DNA of 6,509 bases from an uncultured beta proteobacterium (GCA_903910495.1 CAIVZW010000806.1:1-6509), one strand, 5' to 3'. Positions 1 through 6,323 are shown, counted from the stretch's first letter. The notes: generated from the letters alone by a model not told the origin. Made by a program: numbers and translations.

Positions 1-145
1 AGGCTTGCCTGAATTCCGGTTGAATTGGACTTCCTGGCGTATGAACAGACCGAAAAGAGAGGCGATTTCTCAATAGTATGAATTTTGCCAGATACCTTCA
101 TCGGGGTCATCAGCGCAACATCCCACATCTTGTGGCAAAATATTC

Positions 146-173
146 TTGACATACAAGACGGCGTTTTTATACT
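146..173 (+). promoter_or_regulatory. Near-consensus sigma70-type promoter
   Basis: A perfect -35 hexamer, TTGACA (146-151), is followed after 16 bases by TATACT (168-173), which matches the -10 consensus at five of six positions. Transcription should start near 180, immediately before the AAAAAGGAAG ribosome binding site at 183-192. The short leader and the position just ahead of the small reading frame at 198-302 support a real promoter. No operator palindrome is obvious around it, so expression may be constitutive. This is a sequence-match call only. Confidence 0.55.
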
Positions 174-197
174 TCACCCCACAAAAAGGAAGTTCTT

Positions 198-302
198 ATC
201 AAACGGGAAGAGGCTTTACAACGGATGGGAAAGTACGCCGCATATTCGGCTGCCGTCGTGACGATTCTCTTGGTGTCCTCGAAAAAAGCCGCAGCATCGT
301 AG
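198..302 (+). CDS. Small single-helix protein, start codon ATC instead of ATG
   Basis: This 34-codon frame ends at TAG (300-302). It encodes a charged N-terminus (KREEALQRMGK), a hydrophobic stretch at about residues 13-27 and a short KKAAAS tail, which looks like a one-pass membrane or membrane-associated peptide, or a leader-like precursor. I do not recognise a named family. A strong promoter ends 24 bases upstream, and a purine-rich AAGGAAG (186-192) sits five bases before codon 198, exactly where a start codon belongs. That codon is ATC. Three readings are possible: a rare non-AUG start, a start lost by point mutation (recent pseudogene), or initiation at ATG 225, which would give 25 residues with GAGG 11 bases upstream. 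A weak hairpin (GCT 349-351 with AGC 362-364) followed by six T (366-371) could end the transcript. No partner gene is visible. Confidence 0.4.
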   Translation: MKREEALQRMGKYAAYSAAVVTILLVSSKKAAAS

Positions 303-437
303 GTTTGATGTCCCTCGAATAGTATGTAATGGATGATGAGTCCAGCCTGCTAAATCTTCTGAGCGTTTTTTCTAGGTAAGGCATTTGACTTCATTATCAT
401 ATGCAGGGATAACCGCCGGTCCTTCATGTTACTGGAA

Positions 438-671
438 TCAGGTGAACAGGATGCCCGCAGGACCTGTTTTCCCGGCCGCGAAACTTTTCTTCTTGTTGAT
501 TGTCTGCCATCTATCGCATTGCGTGCAGACTTTTCCGCCGTTCCGGGTGGTTCGGACGGGTCCCCGGCAGAATAGGCAAGTCTTCAACGCTTTCCCTTCG
601 GCATCGGAATCAAAGGATACCTTGCAGTCCGGTTTTGCGGAAGCGGCGCACTTTACGTAGTGACGCCCCTC
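438..671 (-). pseudogene. C-terminal zinc-ribbon fragment, possibly of a type IA DNA topoisomerase
   Basis: The leftward frame ends at TGA (438-440). About 76 residues look genuinely coding: an aromatic/basic entry (GRHYVKC), a CX7C pair, an acidic linker, then a CLFC...CTQC four-cysteine ribbon and a lysine-rich tail. This arrangement, a half-finger followed by an acidic linker and a CxxC...CxxC ribbon, is like the C-terminal zinc-finger tails of bacterial topoisomerase I/III proteins, but I cannot exclude another zinc-ribbon family. Upstream of about 671 the frame stays open only as antisense of the flavoprotein remnant, so the N-terminal part is missing. There is no credible start codon or ribosome binding site in the fragment. 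It appears to be the surviving 3' end of a larger gene, cut at the same place as its divergent neighbour. Confidence 0.35.
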
Positions 672-677
672 CCAGTT

Positions 678-893
678 CCGGAGATGAAGGGCTTGAAATT
701 TATGAACAAGAAGGCGGCGGCATTCGGATGTTATGGTTGGAGCGGCGAGGCAGTCAAGATTATATCGCAGCATTTATCATCTGCCGGGTTTGCTGTGGTT
801 GATGAAGGCTTGAAGGCGATGTGGAACCCTGATGCGAAGGCTATGGAAATGTGTGTTGAATATGGAAAGAAGCTGTCGGGCCTTTTGAAGTAA
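678..893 (+). pseudogene. C-terminal remnant of an FprA-family A-type flavoprotein (flavodiiron protein)
   Basis: About 70 residues, ending at TAA (891-893), match the last part of the flavodoxin-like domain of FprA/ROO flavodiiron proteins: a K-GLKF-NKKAAAFG core, the typical YGWSGEAV loop, an AGF-VV-EGL strand region and an MWNPD motif before the final helix. Full-length members have roughly 400 residues, with an N-terminal metallo-beta-lactamase-like di-iron domain that reduces O2 or NO in the cytoplasm and an FMN-binding domain. The di-iron domain and most of the flavodoxin domain are absent, so this cannot be a working enzyme. The ATG at 684 is a former internal methionine without a ribosome binding site. 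The left edge, about 672-683, coincides with the truncated end of the leftward zinc-ribbon fragment. Confidence 0.75.
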
Positions 894-1007
894 AAAATGC
901 AAAGATGCAACCCCCTTCACCATTAACACATGGGAGCGAGGGGATGATACGCGCCATGCCGATGTCGTGCACCGGACGGCGAAATTCGACCACGCGGTTC
1001 AGGGGTC

Positions 1008-1022
1008 GTTGATTTCATCAAC
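1008..1022. promoter_or_regulatory. Inverted repeat with TTGAT/ATCAA half-sites
   Basis: GTTGATTTCATCAAC is a perfect six-base inverted repeat around a three-base centre. The half-sites resemble those of FNR/ANR/DNR-type regulators (TTGAT-N4-ATCAA), but the spacer is three bases instead of four. Its last base is the first base of the next palindrome, so the two form a composite element ahead of the exporter operon. A role in binding is inferred. Confidence 0.4.
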
Positions 1023-1037
1023 TTGACTTAAGTCAAG
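1022..1037. promoter_or_regulatory. 16-bp perfect palindrome, probable FNR/DNR/CRP-family operator
   Basis: CTTGACTTAAGTCAAG is a perfect 16-bp palindrome with TTGAC-N4-GTCAA spacing, the geometry of FNR/ANR/DNR/NnrR boxes. If it acts as a class II activator site centred 41.5 bases before the start of transcription, the start would lie near 1071 with a weak -10-like GATACA at 1059-1064. That would leave a leader of about 70 bases before the ATG at 1142. Regulation of the exporter by oxygen, NO or redox state is an inference from half-site shape alone. The regulator gene is not in the window. Confidence 0.5.
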
Positions 1038-1141
1038 GATGTTTCGTTCTGTTGGTGAGATACAAAGATTCGAGAAACGAATTGTGACGCAGTCATAACA
1101 AATAGGAAACCGATTTCTGCTTAGGGGAGGCAAAGGAACAC

Positions 1142-2335
1142 ATGAAATTCTTATCCATTAACCGCCGGATGTTGGCGCTATTGGCGGTCGTCGTACCGCT
1201 ACTGGCCCTGTTGATCTACGTGGCGTTGCGCTCCGGGCCGCTTGCGCCCATCCCCGTGACCGTGACCACCGCGGAAAGCCGTTCCATCGCACCGGCCCTG
1301 TTCGGCATCGGCACGGTCGAGGCCCGCTTCACCTATCGGATCGGACCAACGTTTGCCGGTCGGATCAAACGGGTGGAGGTGCAAGTGGGAGACAGAGTCC
1401 AGGCGGGGCAGTTGCTTGGTGAAATGGACCCTGTGGACCTCGACGACCGCATTGCCGCGCAGGATGCCGCGCTCAAGCGCGGTGAGTCTGTTGTGCTGGC
1501 CGCCGAAGCCGTGGTGAGGGAAACGTTGGCGCGCAAGAGCTATGCCGAAAATCAGGCAAGCCGTTATAAACAATTGCTGCAGGTGCGAGCAGTGAGCGAA
1601 GAGGCCTTTGAGGGCAAGCGTCAGGAGCGCCAGGTGACCGAGGCGAGTTTCGCCGCCGCCCGAGCGAATCTCGATGCCGCGCGCCAAGAGTCGGCGCGGA
1701 TCCACGCCGACCGCGGGGGGCTGATCCAACAGCGCGCCAACCTGCGCTTGATTGCACCGGTCCGCGGCTTGGTGGCAGCGCGCAACGCTGATCCCGGCAC
1801 CACTGTGGTCGCTGGTCAGTCGGTAGTGGAGTTGATCGATCCCGCGAGTCTGTGGATCAATGTGCGCTTCGATCAACTGCGCGTATCGGGTCTGCGCGCG
1901 GGACTGCCGGTTCAGATCGTACTGCGCTCGCAAGAGGGGATTCGATTTGCAGGGCGCGTGCTGCGCCTGGAGCCGATGGCCGATGCGATCACCGAGGAAA
2001 CCCTGGCCAAGGTGATTTTCGATGCATTGCCGAAAAGGCTGCCTCCCGTCGGTGAACTGGCCGAGGTCACAGTTGCGATGTCCGCGTTGCCGAAGACGCT
2101 TGTATTGCCCAATGCCAGTGTGCAGCGGGTCGACGGCCGTCTTGGCGTCTGGCTGATCGAAGAGGACGACCTGCGCTTCGCGCCGATCAAAATGGGTGCG
2201 ACCGACCTCGACGGACAGGTGCAGATCCTCGAAGGGATCAAGGAGGGTGCGCGCGTGGTCGTCTATAGCCAGCGCGCCCTTGGGCCCCACAGCCGAATCA
2301 AGATTGTTGAGCGCCTGGAAGGGGTTTCGCCATGA
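1142..2335 (+). CDS. HlyD-family periplasmic adaptor (membrane fusion protein) of an ABC exporter
   Basis: This 397-residue protein should bridge the inner-membrane ABC transporter and the outer-membrane channel. An uncleaved membrane anchor spans residues 11-28, after a basic start (NRR). The first half of the lipoyl-like domain is at about 65-97 (GRIKRVEVQVGDRVQAGQLL). A coiled-coil hairpin rich in Ala, Glu, Arg and Gln covers about 98-200. The second lipoyl half is at 201-232 (LIAPVRGLVAARNADPGTTV), followed by a beta-barrel domain to about 315 and a membrane-proximal domain (LPNASVQ, then VWLIEEDDLRF). Length is normal for the family. The ATG at 1142 has AAAGGA four bases upstream and GGGGAGG 11 bases upstream. 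Its stop overlaps the permease start by four bases (ATGA), so translation is probably coupled. The nearest relatives by architecture are DevB- and MacA-like adaptors of ABC pumps, with RND adaptors a more distant alternative that the neighbours argue against. Confidence 0.9.
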   Translation: MKFLSINRRMLALLAVVVPLLALLIYVALRSGPLAPIPVTVTTAESRSIAPALFGIGTVEARFTYRIGPTFAGRIKRVEVQVGDRVQAGQLLGEMDPVDLDDRIAAQDAALKRGESVVLAAEAVVRETLARKSYAENQASRYKQLLQVRAVSEEAFEGKRQERQVTEASFAAARANLDAARQESARIHADRGGLIQQRANLRLIAPVRGLVAARNADPGTTVVAGQSVVELIDPASLWINVRFDQLRVSGLRAGLPVQIVLRSQEGIRFAGRVLRLEPMADAITEETLAKVIFDALPKRLPPVGELAEVTVAMSALPKTLVLPNASVQRVDGRLGVWLIEEDDLRFAPIKMGATDLDGQVQILEGIKEGARVVVYSQRALGPHSRIKIVERLEGVSP

Positions 2336-3534
2336 TTAGTCTCGCGGGCCGCGACATCCTGCACTCCTGGGGGAAGTTTGTCTTTACCGGCGTGGGGCTG
2401 GGGCTGTTGATCGGCGTCACGCTGACCATGGCCGGAGTATACCGCGGCATGGTGGACGACGCCAAAGTGCTGCTCGATAACAGCGGCGCCGACCTCTGGG
2501 TGGTGCAACAGGACACCCTCGGCCCCTATGCCGAGCCGTCCAGCCTCTACGACGACGTTTATCGCACCATTCGCGGAATGCCCGGCGTTGACCGGGCGGC
2601 CAACATCACCTATCTGACTATGCAGGTACGGCAGGGTGAGCGCGACGTGCGTGCCATGGTGGTCGGCGTCGTGCCCGGTGGCCCCGGCGAACCCGGACAG
2701 CCCGGCTATCTCATCGCCGGTCGGCAAATCACGCACAGCCATTATGAGGCCGTCGCCGATGTCGCCACCGGATTTAAACTTGGCGAGCGCATCCAGATCC
2801 GCCGCAACCACTACGCGGTGGTCGGGCTGACCCGGCGCATGGTCTCCTCCGGCGGCGACCCGATGGTGTTCATCCCGCTCAAGGATGCGCAAGAAGCGCA
2901 GTTCCTAAAAGACAACGATGCCATTGCCCAGCAACGCCGCCGAACTGCCGCGAACCCGGCCTTCAATCGTCCAGGGACGCCGGGTCTTCTCGATGCGGTG
3001 CTTGCCTCACAAAGCATCAACCCTTACATCAATGCGGTGCTGGTGCAGGTCAAGCCCGGCTTCATCCCGGAGGAGGTTGCCAAACCGATTCGGCGCTGGA
3101 AGCGCTTGCAGGTTTATACCCGCGTGCAGATGGAAGAGATCCTGATCGGCAAGCTGATTGCCACCGCGGCCAAACAGATCGGCATGTTCCTGGTGATTCT
3201 CGCCATCGTCAGCGCCGCCATCGTCGCCTTCATCATCTATACTCTGACCCTCGGCAAGATCCGCGAGATCGCGGTGCTCAAACTGATCGGCACCCGAAAC
3301 CGCACCATCGCCGGGATGATCATGCAGCAGGCGCTGGGTTTGGGTTTGATCGGCTTTGTGGTGGGTAAGATCTCTGCCACCTTCTGGGCGCCGATTTTTC
3401 CCAAGTATGTCTTGCTCGAACCGGGCGATGCGCTGCTCGGCTTCGCCGGCGTTTTTGTGATCTGTGCCCTGGCGAGCGTCCTGGCCATCCGCGCCGCACT
3501 CAAAGTGGATCCAGCGGAGGCGATAGGTGGCTGA
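2332..3534 (+). CDS. FtsX-like ABC transporter permease, DevC type
   Basis: This 400-residue inner-membrane subunit should form the homodimeric membrane part of the exporter. The helix pattern is that of the MacB/LolC/FtsX superfamily: TM1 at about 17-36, a large periplasmic domain at about 40-280, then TM2 (283-305), TM3 (329-349) and TM4 (367-387). Between TM2 and TM3 lies the conserved cytoplasmic stretch KIREIAVLKLIGTRNRTI (309-326), which contacts the ATPase. The C-terminus [10 protein letters not shown] is the usual end of the family. There is no fused ATPase domain, unlike MacB, and the nucleotide-binding subunit is the next gene. This separation and the order adaptor-permease-ATPase match DevBCA-type systems. 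The stop overlaps the start of the ATPase gene by eight bases. In this superfamily, substrates are usually handled from the periplasm or outer leaflet by a mechanical movement of the periplasmic domain; that role here is inferred. Confidence 0.88.
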   Translation: MISLAGRDILHSWGKFVFTGVGLGLLIGVTLTMAGVYRGMVDDAKVLLDNSGADLWVVQQDTLGPYAEPSSLYDDVYRTIRGMPGVDRAANITYLTMQVRQGERDVRAMVVGVVPGGPGEPGQPGYLIAGRQITHSHYEAVADVATGFKLGERIQIRRNHYAVVGLTRRMVSSGGDPMVFIPLKDAQEAQFLKDNDAIAQQRRRTAANPAFNRPGTPGLLDAVLASQSINPYINAVLVQVKPGFIPEEVAKPIRRWKRLQVYTRVQMEEILIGKLIATAAKQIGMFLVILAIVSAAIVAFIIYTLTLGKIREIAVLKLIGTRNRTIAGMIMQQALGLGLIGFVVGKISATFWAPIFPKYVLLEPGDALLGFAGVFVICALASVLAIRAALKVDPAEAIGG

Positions 3535-4246
3535 CATGCACGAAAAGGGGATCCGCATTGAAGGATTGCGCAAACGTTACGGAAAGGGCGACACGGCTCT
3601 CGATGCGCTCAAGGGGGTGGATATGCAGGTCGCCCCCGGCGAGGTGGTCGGACTGATCGGTCCGTCGGGCTCCGGCAAGAGCACCCTGCTCAAATGCCTG
3701 GGCGCTGTGATCGAGCCCACCGCCGGCCGTATGACGTTGGGAGAAGAGGTGATCTATGACGACGGCTGGAAGATTCCCGATCTGCGCGCCCTGCGCCGCG
3801 ACAAAATCGGTTTTGTCTTTCAGGCGCCGTACCTGATCCCGTTCCTTGACGTCATCGACAACGTGGCGTTGCTGCCCATGCTGGCCGGACACCCCAATGC
3901 CGAATCCCGGAAGCGCGCGCTGGAATTACTTGAAGCGCTGGACGTGGCGCATCGCGCCAAAGCCATGCCGTCACAACTCTCCGGTGGCGAACAACAGCGC
4001 GTCTCTATCGCGCGGGCGCTGGTCAACCGCCCGCCGGTGATCCTTGCCGATGAGCCGACGGCGCCGCTGGACAGCGAACGGGCCTTGGCCGTGATTCGCA
4101 TCCTCAATCAAATGGCCCGCCAATACGAGACCGCCATCATCGTCGTGACGCACGACGAAAAGATCATCCCGACCTTCAAGCGCATCTACCACATCCGCGA
4201 CGGCAAAACCCAGGAGGAAGCCGGAGAGGGGCGGGCGTTCGAATGA
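3527..4246 (+). CDS. ABC transporter ATP-binding protein (MacB/LolD/DevA type)
   Basis: This 239-residue cytoplasmic ATPase should power the FtsX-like permease encoded just upstream. All key motifs are present: Walker [10 protein letters not shown] (45-53), Q-loop Gln99 in [10 protein letters not shown], signature LSGGEQQR (151-158), Walker B VILADEPT with catalytic Glu176, D-loop APLD (179-182) and switch His209 in VVTHD. The extended segment between Walker A and the Q-loop ([20 protein letters not shown]) and the overall length fit the o228/MacB subfamily. The start is GTG 3527, because GGAGG (3516-3520) lies six bases upstream. The alternative ATG 3536 would be 15 bases away. The start lies within the end of the permease gene, so coupled translation is likely. 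The stop is part of an ATGA that opens a mini-ORF leading to the next gene. Confidence 0.93.
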   Translation: MADMHEKGIRIEGLRKRYGKGDTALDALKGVDMQVAPGEVVGLIGPSGSGKSTLLKCLGAVIEPTAGRMTLGEEVIYDDGWKIPDLRALRRDKIGFVFQAPYLIPFLDVIDNVALLPMLAGHPNAESRKRALELLEALDVAHRAKAMPSQLSGGEQQRVSIARALVNRPPVILADEPTAPLDSERALAVIRILNQMARQYETAIIVVTHDEKIIPTFKRIYHIRDGKTQEEAGEGRAFE

Positions 4247-4299
4247 AAACCATGCATTCATTTTGGAAGCGGATTGGGTCAAAGGAGCGAATTTTATGA
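4243..4299 (+). CDS. Possible 18-codon coupling mini-ORF
   Basis: A reading frame of 18 codons starts at the ATG embedded in the ATPase stop (ATGA, 4243-4246) and ends at a TGA embedded in the next gene's start (ATGA, 4296-4299). The peptide ([18 protein letters not shown]) resembles nothing I know. Purine-rich sequence at 4223-4231 could serve it at a long spacing. Ribosomes leaving the ATPase gene could re-initiate here and be delivered to the ATG at 4296, so the likeliest role, if any, is coupling of translation. A chance open frame of this length is quite possible. Confidence 0.25.
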   Translation: MKTMHSFWKRIGSKERIL

Positions 4300-4703
4300 A
4301 GACCGATCGTACAGTGAACTGGATGGCCATCGCCGCAATCGTGTTCGGCGCCATGACGATCTTATCTGGCGGTCGTGCATTGTTTGGCAGTTTGGAAACG
4401 CGCGCCGAGCTTGGCAACGTGGTCCCCTTTGTGCTCTGGTTCAATTTTCTCGCCGGCTTCGTTTATATCCTTGCCGGAACCGGTCTGCTCAGGCGCAGGC
4501 GTTGGGCCGTCTATGTTTCCCTGTTCGTTGCGATTTCCACGATCCTCGTCTTTGCGGCATTTGGCCTTCACGTTATAGACGACGGCACATTCGAGACGCG
4601 GACCGTCGGCGCTCTGACCATCAGAGCGTTATTCTGGATTGCCGTGACGAATGTTGCTATGAGTGCCATAAAAAGAACATCTAACGGGAGGTTGACGACT
4701 TGA
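4296..4703 (+). CDS. Small four-helix integral membrane protein, function unknown
   Basis: This 135-residue protein has four predicted membrane helices at about residues 8-27, 43-64, 70-91 and 105-124. The linkers are short, with a basic RRRRW between helices 2 and 3 and an acidic DDGTFETR loop before helix 4. The basic loop and both termini would be cytoplasmic under the positive-inside rule. I do not recognise the family, and no catalytic or metal-binding motif is visible. The ATG at 4296 is chosen because AAAGGAG (4281-4287) sits eight bases upstream; the frame is open back to a TTG at 4263, which lacks a good ribosome binding site. Its place between the ATPase and the channel gene, on the same strand, suggests co-transcription and a possible accessory or stabilising role in the exporter. 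Base composition is less GC-rich than the genes around it, which may indicate a separate origin. Confidence 0.75.
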   Translation: MKTDRTVNWMAIAAIVFGAMTILSGGRALFGSLETRAELGNVVPFVLWFNFLAGFVYILAGTGLLRRRRWAVYVSLFVAISTILVFAAFGLHVIDDGTFETRTVGALTIRALFWIAVTNVAMSAIKRTSNGRLTT

Positions 4704-4716
4704 TAATAATCATCAA
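4700..4716. promoter_or_regulatory. Inverted repeat with TTGAT/ATCAA ends before the channel gene
   Basis: TTGATAATAATCATCAA is a 17-base inverted repeat with one mismatched pair (A4705/C4711). It overlaps the stop codon of the small membrane protein and lies about 43 bases before the channel gene. The ends repeat the half-site seen upstream of the operon, but at wider spacing. It could be an operator or an AT-rich hairpin. Support is moderate to low. Confidence 0.25.
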
Positions 4717-4758
4717 AGGAATCGCCCAAGTCAATCATTTACGAGAACGGAGCCGTCC

Positions 4759-6255
4759 ATGAAAACACATCGCCGCATACGCCCCACAGGCTTATGGCTT
4801 CAACTGGCCTGCTTGGCCTTATACGCGGGAATACTGGCCGGTTGCGCCGTCGGTCCCGACTTCAAACGACCCGAACCACCATCGATTTCCGGCTATACTG
4901 CCACGGTCATGCCTGAGCAAACCGCTTCGTCCTCCGGCAGCTTTGGCGACGCCCAGCGCTTTGTTGCCGGCGGGGCAATCCCCACCGCCTGGTGGCAGGA
5001 GTTGGGTTCCACCAAGCTGAACGAGCTGATCCAGCAAGCGCTGCAAACCAGCCCCACAGTGGCAGCGGCAATGGCCACGCTTCGTCAGGCCCAACAGACC
5101 TACGAGGCGCAAGCCGGATCGACGCTGTACCCCCAGGTGACCGGACAAATGGGAGCACAACGTCAACGGATGAGCAACGCCCCATCCGGCCAGGAGGGCG
5201 GGGACCGGACGTTCAATCTTTACAACGCAGGGGTAGGCGTCAGCTACAACCTGGATCTCTTCGGCGGCAACCGCCGCGCCCTCGAGGCCCTCGCCGCGCA
5301 AGCCGACTACCAGCGCTACCAGTTTGAAGGGGCGCGCCTCACGCTGGCAGCGAATGTCGTCACGTCGGCCATCCTTCAGGCGCAGTTGCACGAACAGATC
5401 CGGGCCAACGAGGCCATTCTGGCAACCCAGGAGGAGCAACTCGAACTGACGCGCCGGCGTCTTGCGCTGGGCGCTGCCTCCCAAAACGACGTCCTGGCGT
5501 TGCAGACCCAGGTGGAGCAGTCCCGCGCCGCCATTCCACCGCTGCGCAACCGCCTGGAGCAGACGAACCACCTGATGGCAGTGCTGGTCGGTCGGCCGCC
5601 AGGGAGCGGGGCCGTACCAAAATTCATCTTGGCCGACTTCCGATTGCCGACCGAACTGCCGCTTCACGTGCCCTCGGAACTGGTGCGGCAACGACCCGAC
5701 ATTCAAGCCTCCGAAGCTTTGCTGCATGCAGCCAACGCCCAATACGGCACAGCCGTATCCAAACGGTACCCGCGGATTACACTCAGCGCCAATCTCGGAT
5801 TTCAAGCCCTCACTGCCGCCAGTCTCTTCGGCAGCGGTGCGCTGGTCTGGGGATTGGCCAGTCAATTGGCGCAACCCCTGTTCAACGCCGGCCTGCTCGC
5901 CGAGGCGCGAGCAGCCGAGGCGGCATTCGCCGCAGCCGAGGCGAACTACAGGCAGACCGTCTTGCAGGCGCTGCGCAACGTGGCCGACGTGCTGCGGGCG
6001 CTGGACAACGACGCCCAGACCCTGGCGGCGCAGGCCGCCGCGGACAAGGCCGCCCAGGAGTCGCTGCACCTGACCCGGCAAGGATATGCCTTGGGAACGG
6101 TCAGCTATCTCCAACTCCTCATCGCGCAGCAACAGGTCCAGCAAGCTGCCATCGGCCTGATCTCCGCCAGAAGCCAGCGACTGGCCGACACGGTAGCACT
6201 GTACCAAAGCATGGGGGGCGGATGGTCACACGATGAAGTGCTGTCGTTAGATTAA
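4759..6255 (+). CDS. NodT-family outer-membrane lipoprotein channel (TolC-like)
   Basis: This 498-residue protein should form the trimeric outer-membrane exit duct of the exporter. The start has a basic N-region (HRRIR), a hydrophobic segment and a lipobox LAGC with the lipidated Cys at residue 29. The family opening VGPDFKRPEPP (31-41) follows. Two outer-membrane efflux repeats can be seen: the first with helical heptads and the strand turn YNLDLFGGNRR (163-173), the second with the hallmark PSELVRQRPDI (305-315), a strand region at 338-375 and the closing LYQSMGGGW (481-489). Length is typical and no disruption is seen. The ATG at 4759 has GGAG (4749-4752) six bases upstream. A 55-base gap separates it from the small membrane protein, short enough for one transcript. 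Such channels often serve RND pumps, but here the only inner-membrane partner present is the ABC system. Confidence 0.93.
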   Translation: MKTHRRIRPTGLWLQLACLALYAGILAGCAVGPDFKRPEPPSISGYTATVMPEQTASSSGSFGDAQRFVAGGAIPTAWWQELGSTKLNELIQQALQTSPTVAAAMATLRQAQQTYEAQAGSTLYPQVTGQMGAQRQRMSNAPSGQEGGDRTFNLYNAGVGVSYNLDLFGGNRRALEALAAQADYQRYQFEGARLTLAANVVTSAILQAQLHEQIRANEAILATQEEQLELTRRRLALGAASQNDVLALQTQVEQSRAAIPPLRNRLEQTNHLMAVLVGRPPGSGAVPKFILADFRLPTELPLHVPSELVRQRPDIQASEALLHAANAQYGTAVSKRYPRITLSANLGFQALTAASLFGSGALVWGLASQLAQPLFNAGLLAEARAAEAAFAAAEANYRQTVLQALRNVADVLRALDNDAQTLAAQAAADKAAQESLHLTRQGYALGTVSYLQLLIAQQQVQQAAIGLISARSQRLADTVALYQSMGGGWSHDEVLSLD

Positions 6256-6323
6256 TATAACCAATGGAAGATAGGGTGAATCCCGTTAGCTAGGTTGAGT
6301 CGGGACATAACACACAATTCACA

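Noticed and set aside
1..145. Short open frames reaching the left edge: plus strand 2-76 ending at TAG, and minus strand 69-1 after a TGA at 70-72
   Set aside because: Both are under 25 codons, run off the window and show no recognisable motif. I cannot tell which strand, if any, is coding, so I see no supportable gene here.
70..177. Minus-strand 35-codon frame from GTG 177 beginning VKYKNAV
   Set aside because: It lies across the plus-strand promoter, has no convincing ribosome binding site and shows only a faint N-terminal resemblance to known small DNA-binding proteins.
167..427. Minus-strand frame with one internal TAG (350-352) that reads like protein in places
   Set aside because: The protein-like part is the antisense of the small plus-strand frame at 198-302, which has a promoter and ribosome binding site. 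No evidence of stop-codon recoding was seen.
899..910. TGCA-N4-TGCA repeat after the FprA remnant as a terminator
   Set aside because: A four-base AT/GC-mixed stem followed by C-rich sequence is too weak and lacks a T-tract.
1082..1110. TTGTGA at 1082-1087 as a -35 element closer to the adaptor gene
   Set aside because: No acceptable -10 hexamer lies 16-18 bases downstream.
1199..2290. Long minus-strand open frame under the adaptor gene (363 codons)
   Set aside because: It is the shadow of a GC-rich gene: composition is His-, Arg- and Gln-rich without family motifs, and the plus-strand adaptor is unmistakable.
4819..6207. Long minus-strand open frame under the channel gene (462 codons)
   Set aside because: It is a shadow frame caused by GC-biased codon use in the channel gene. 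It has no motifs and no ribosome binding site of note.
6281..6305. Inverted repeat TCCCG/CGGGA as a terminator between the channel and VOC genes
   Set aside because: The arms are only five bases with a 15-base loop and no T-tract follows, so it is not a convincing intrinsic terminator in either direction.
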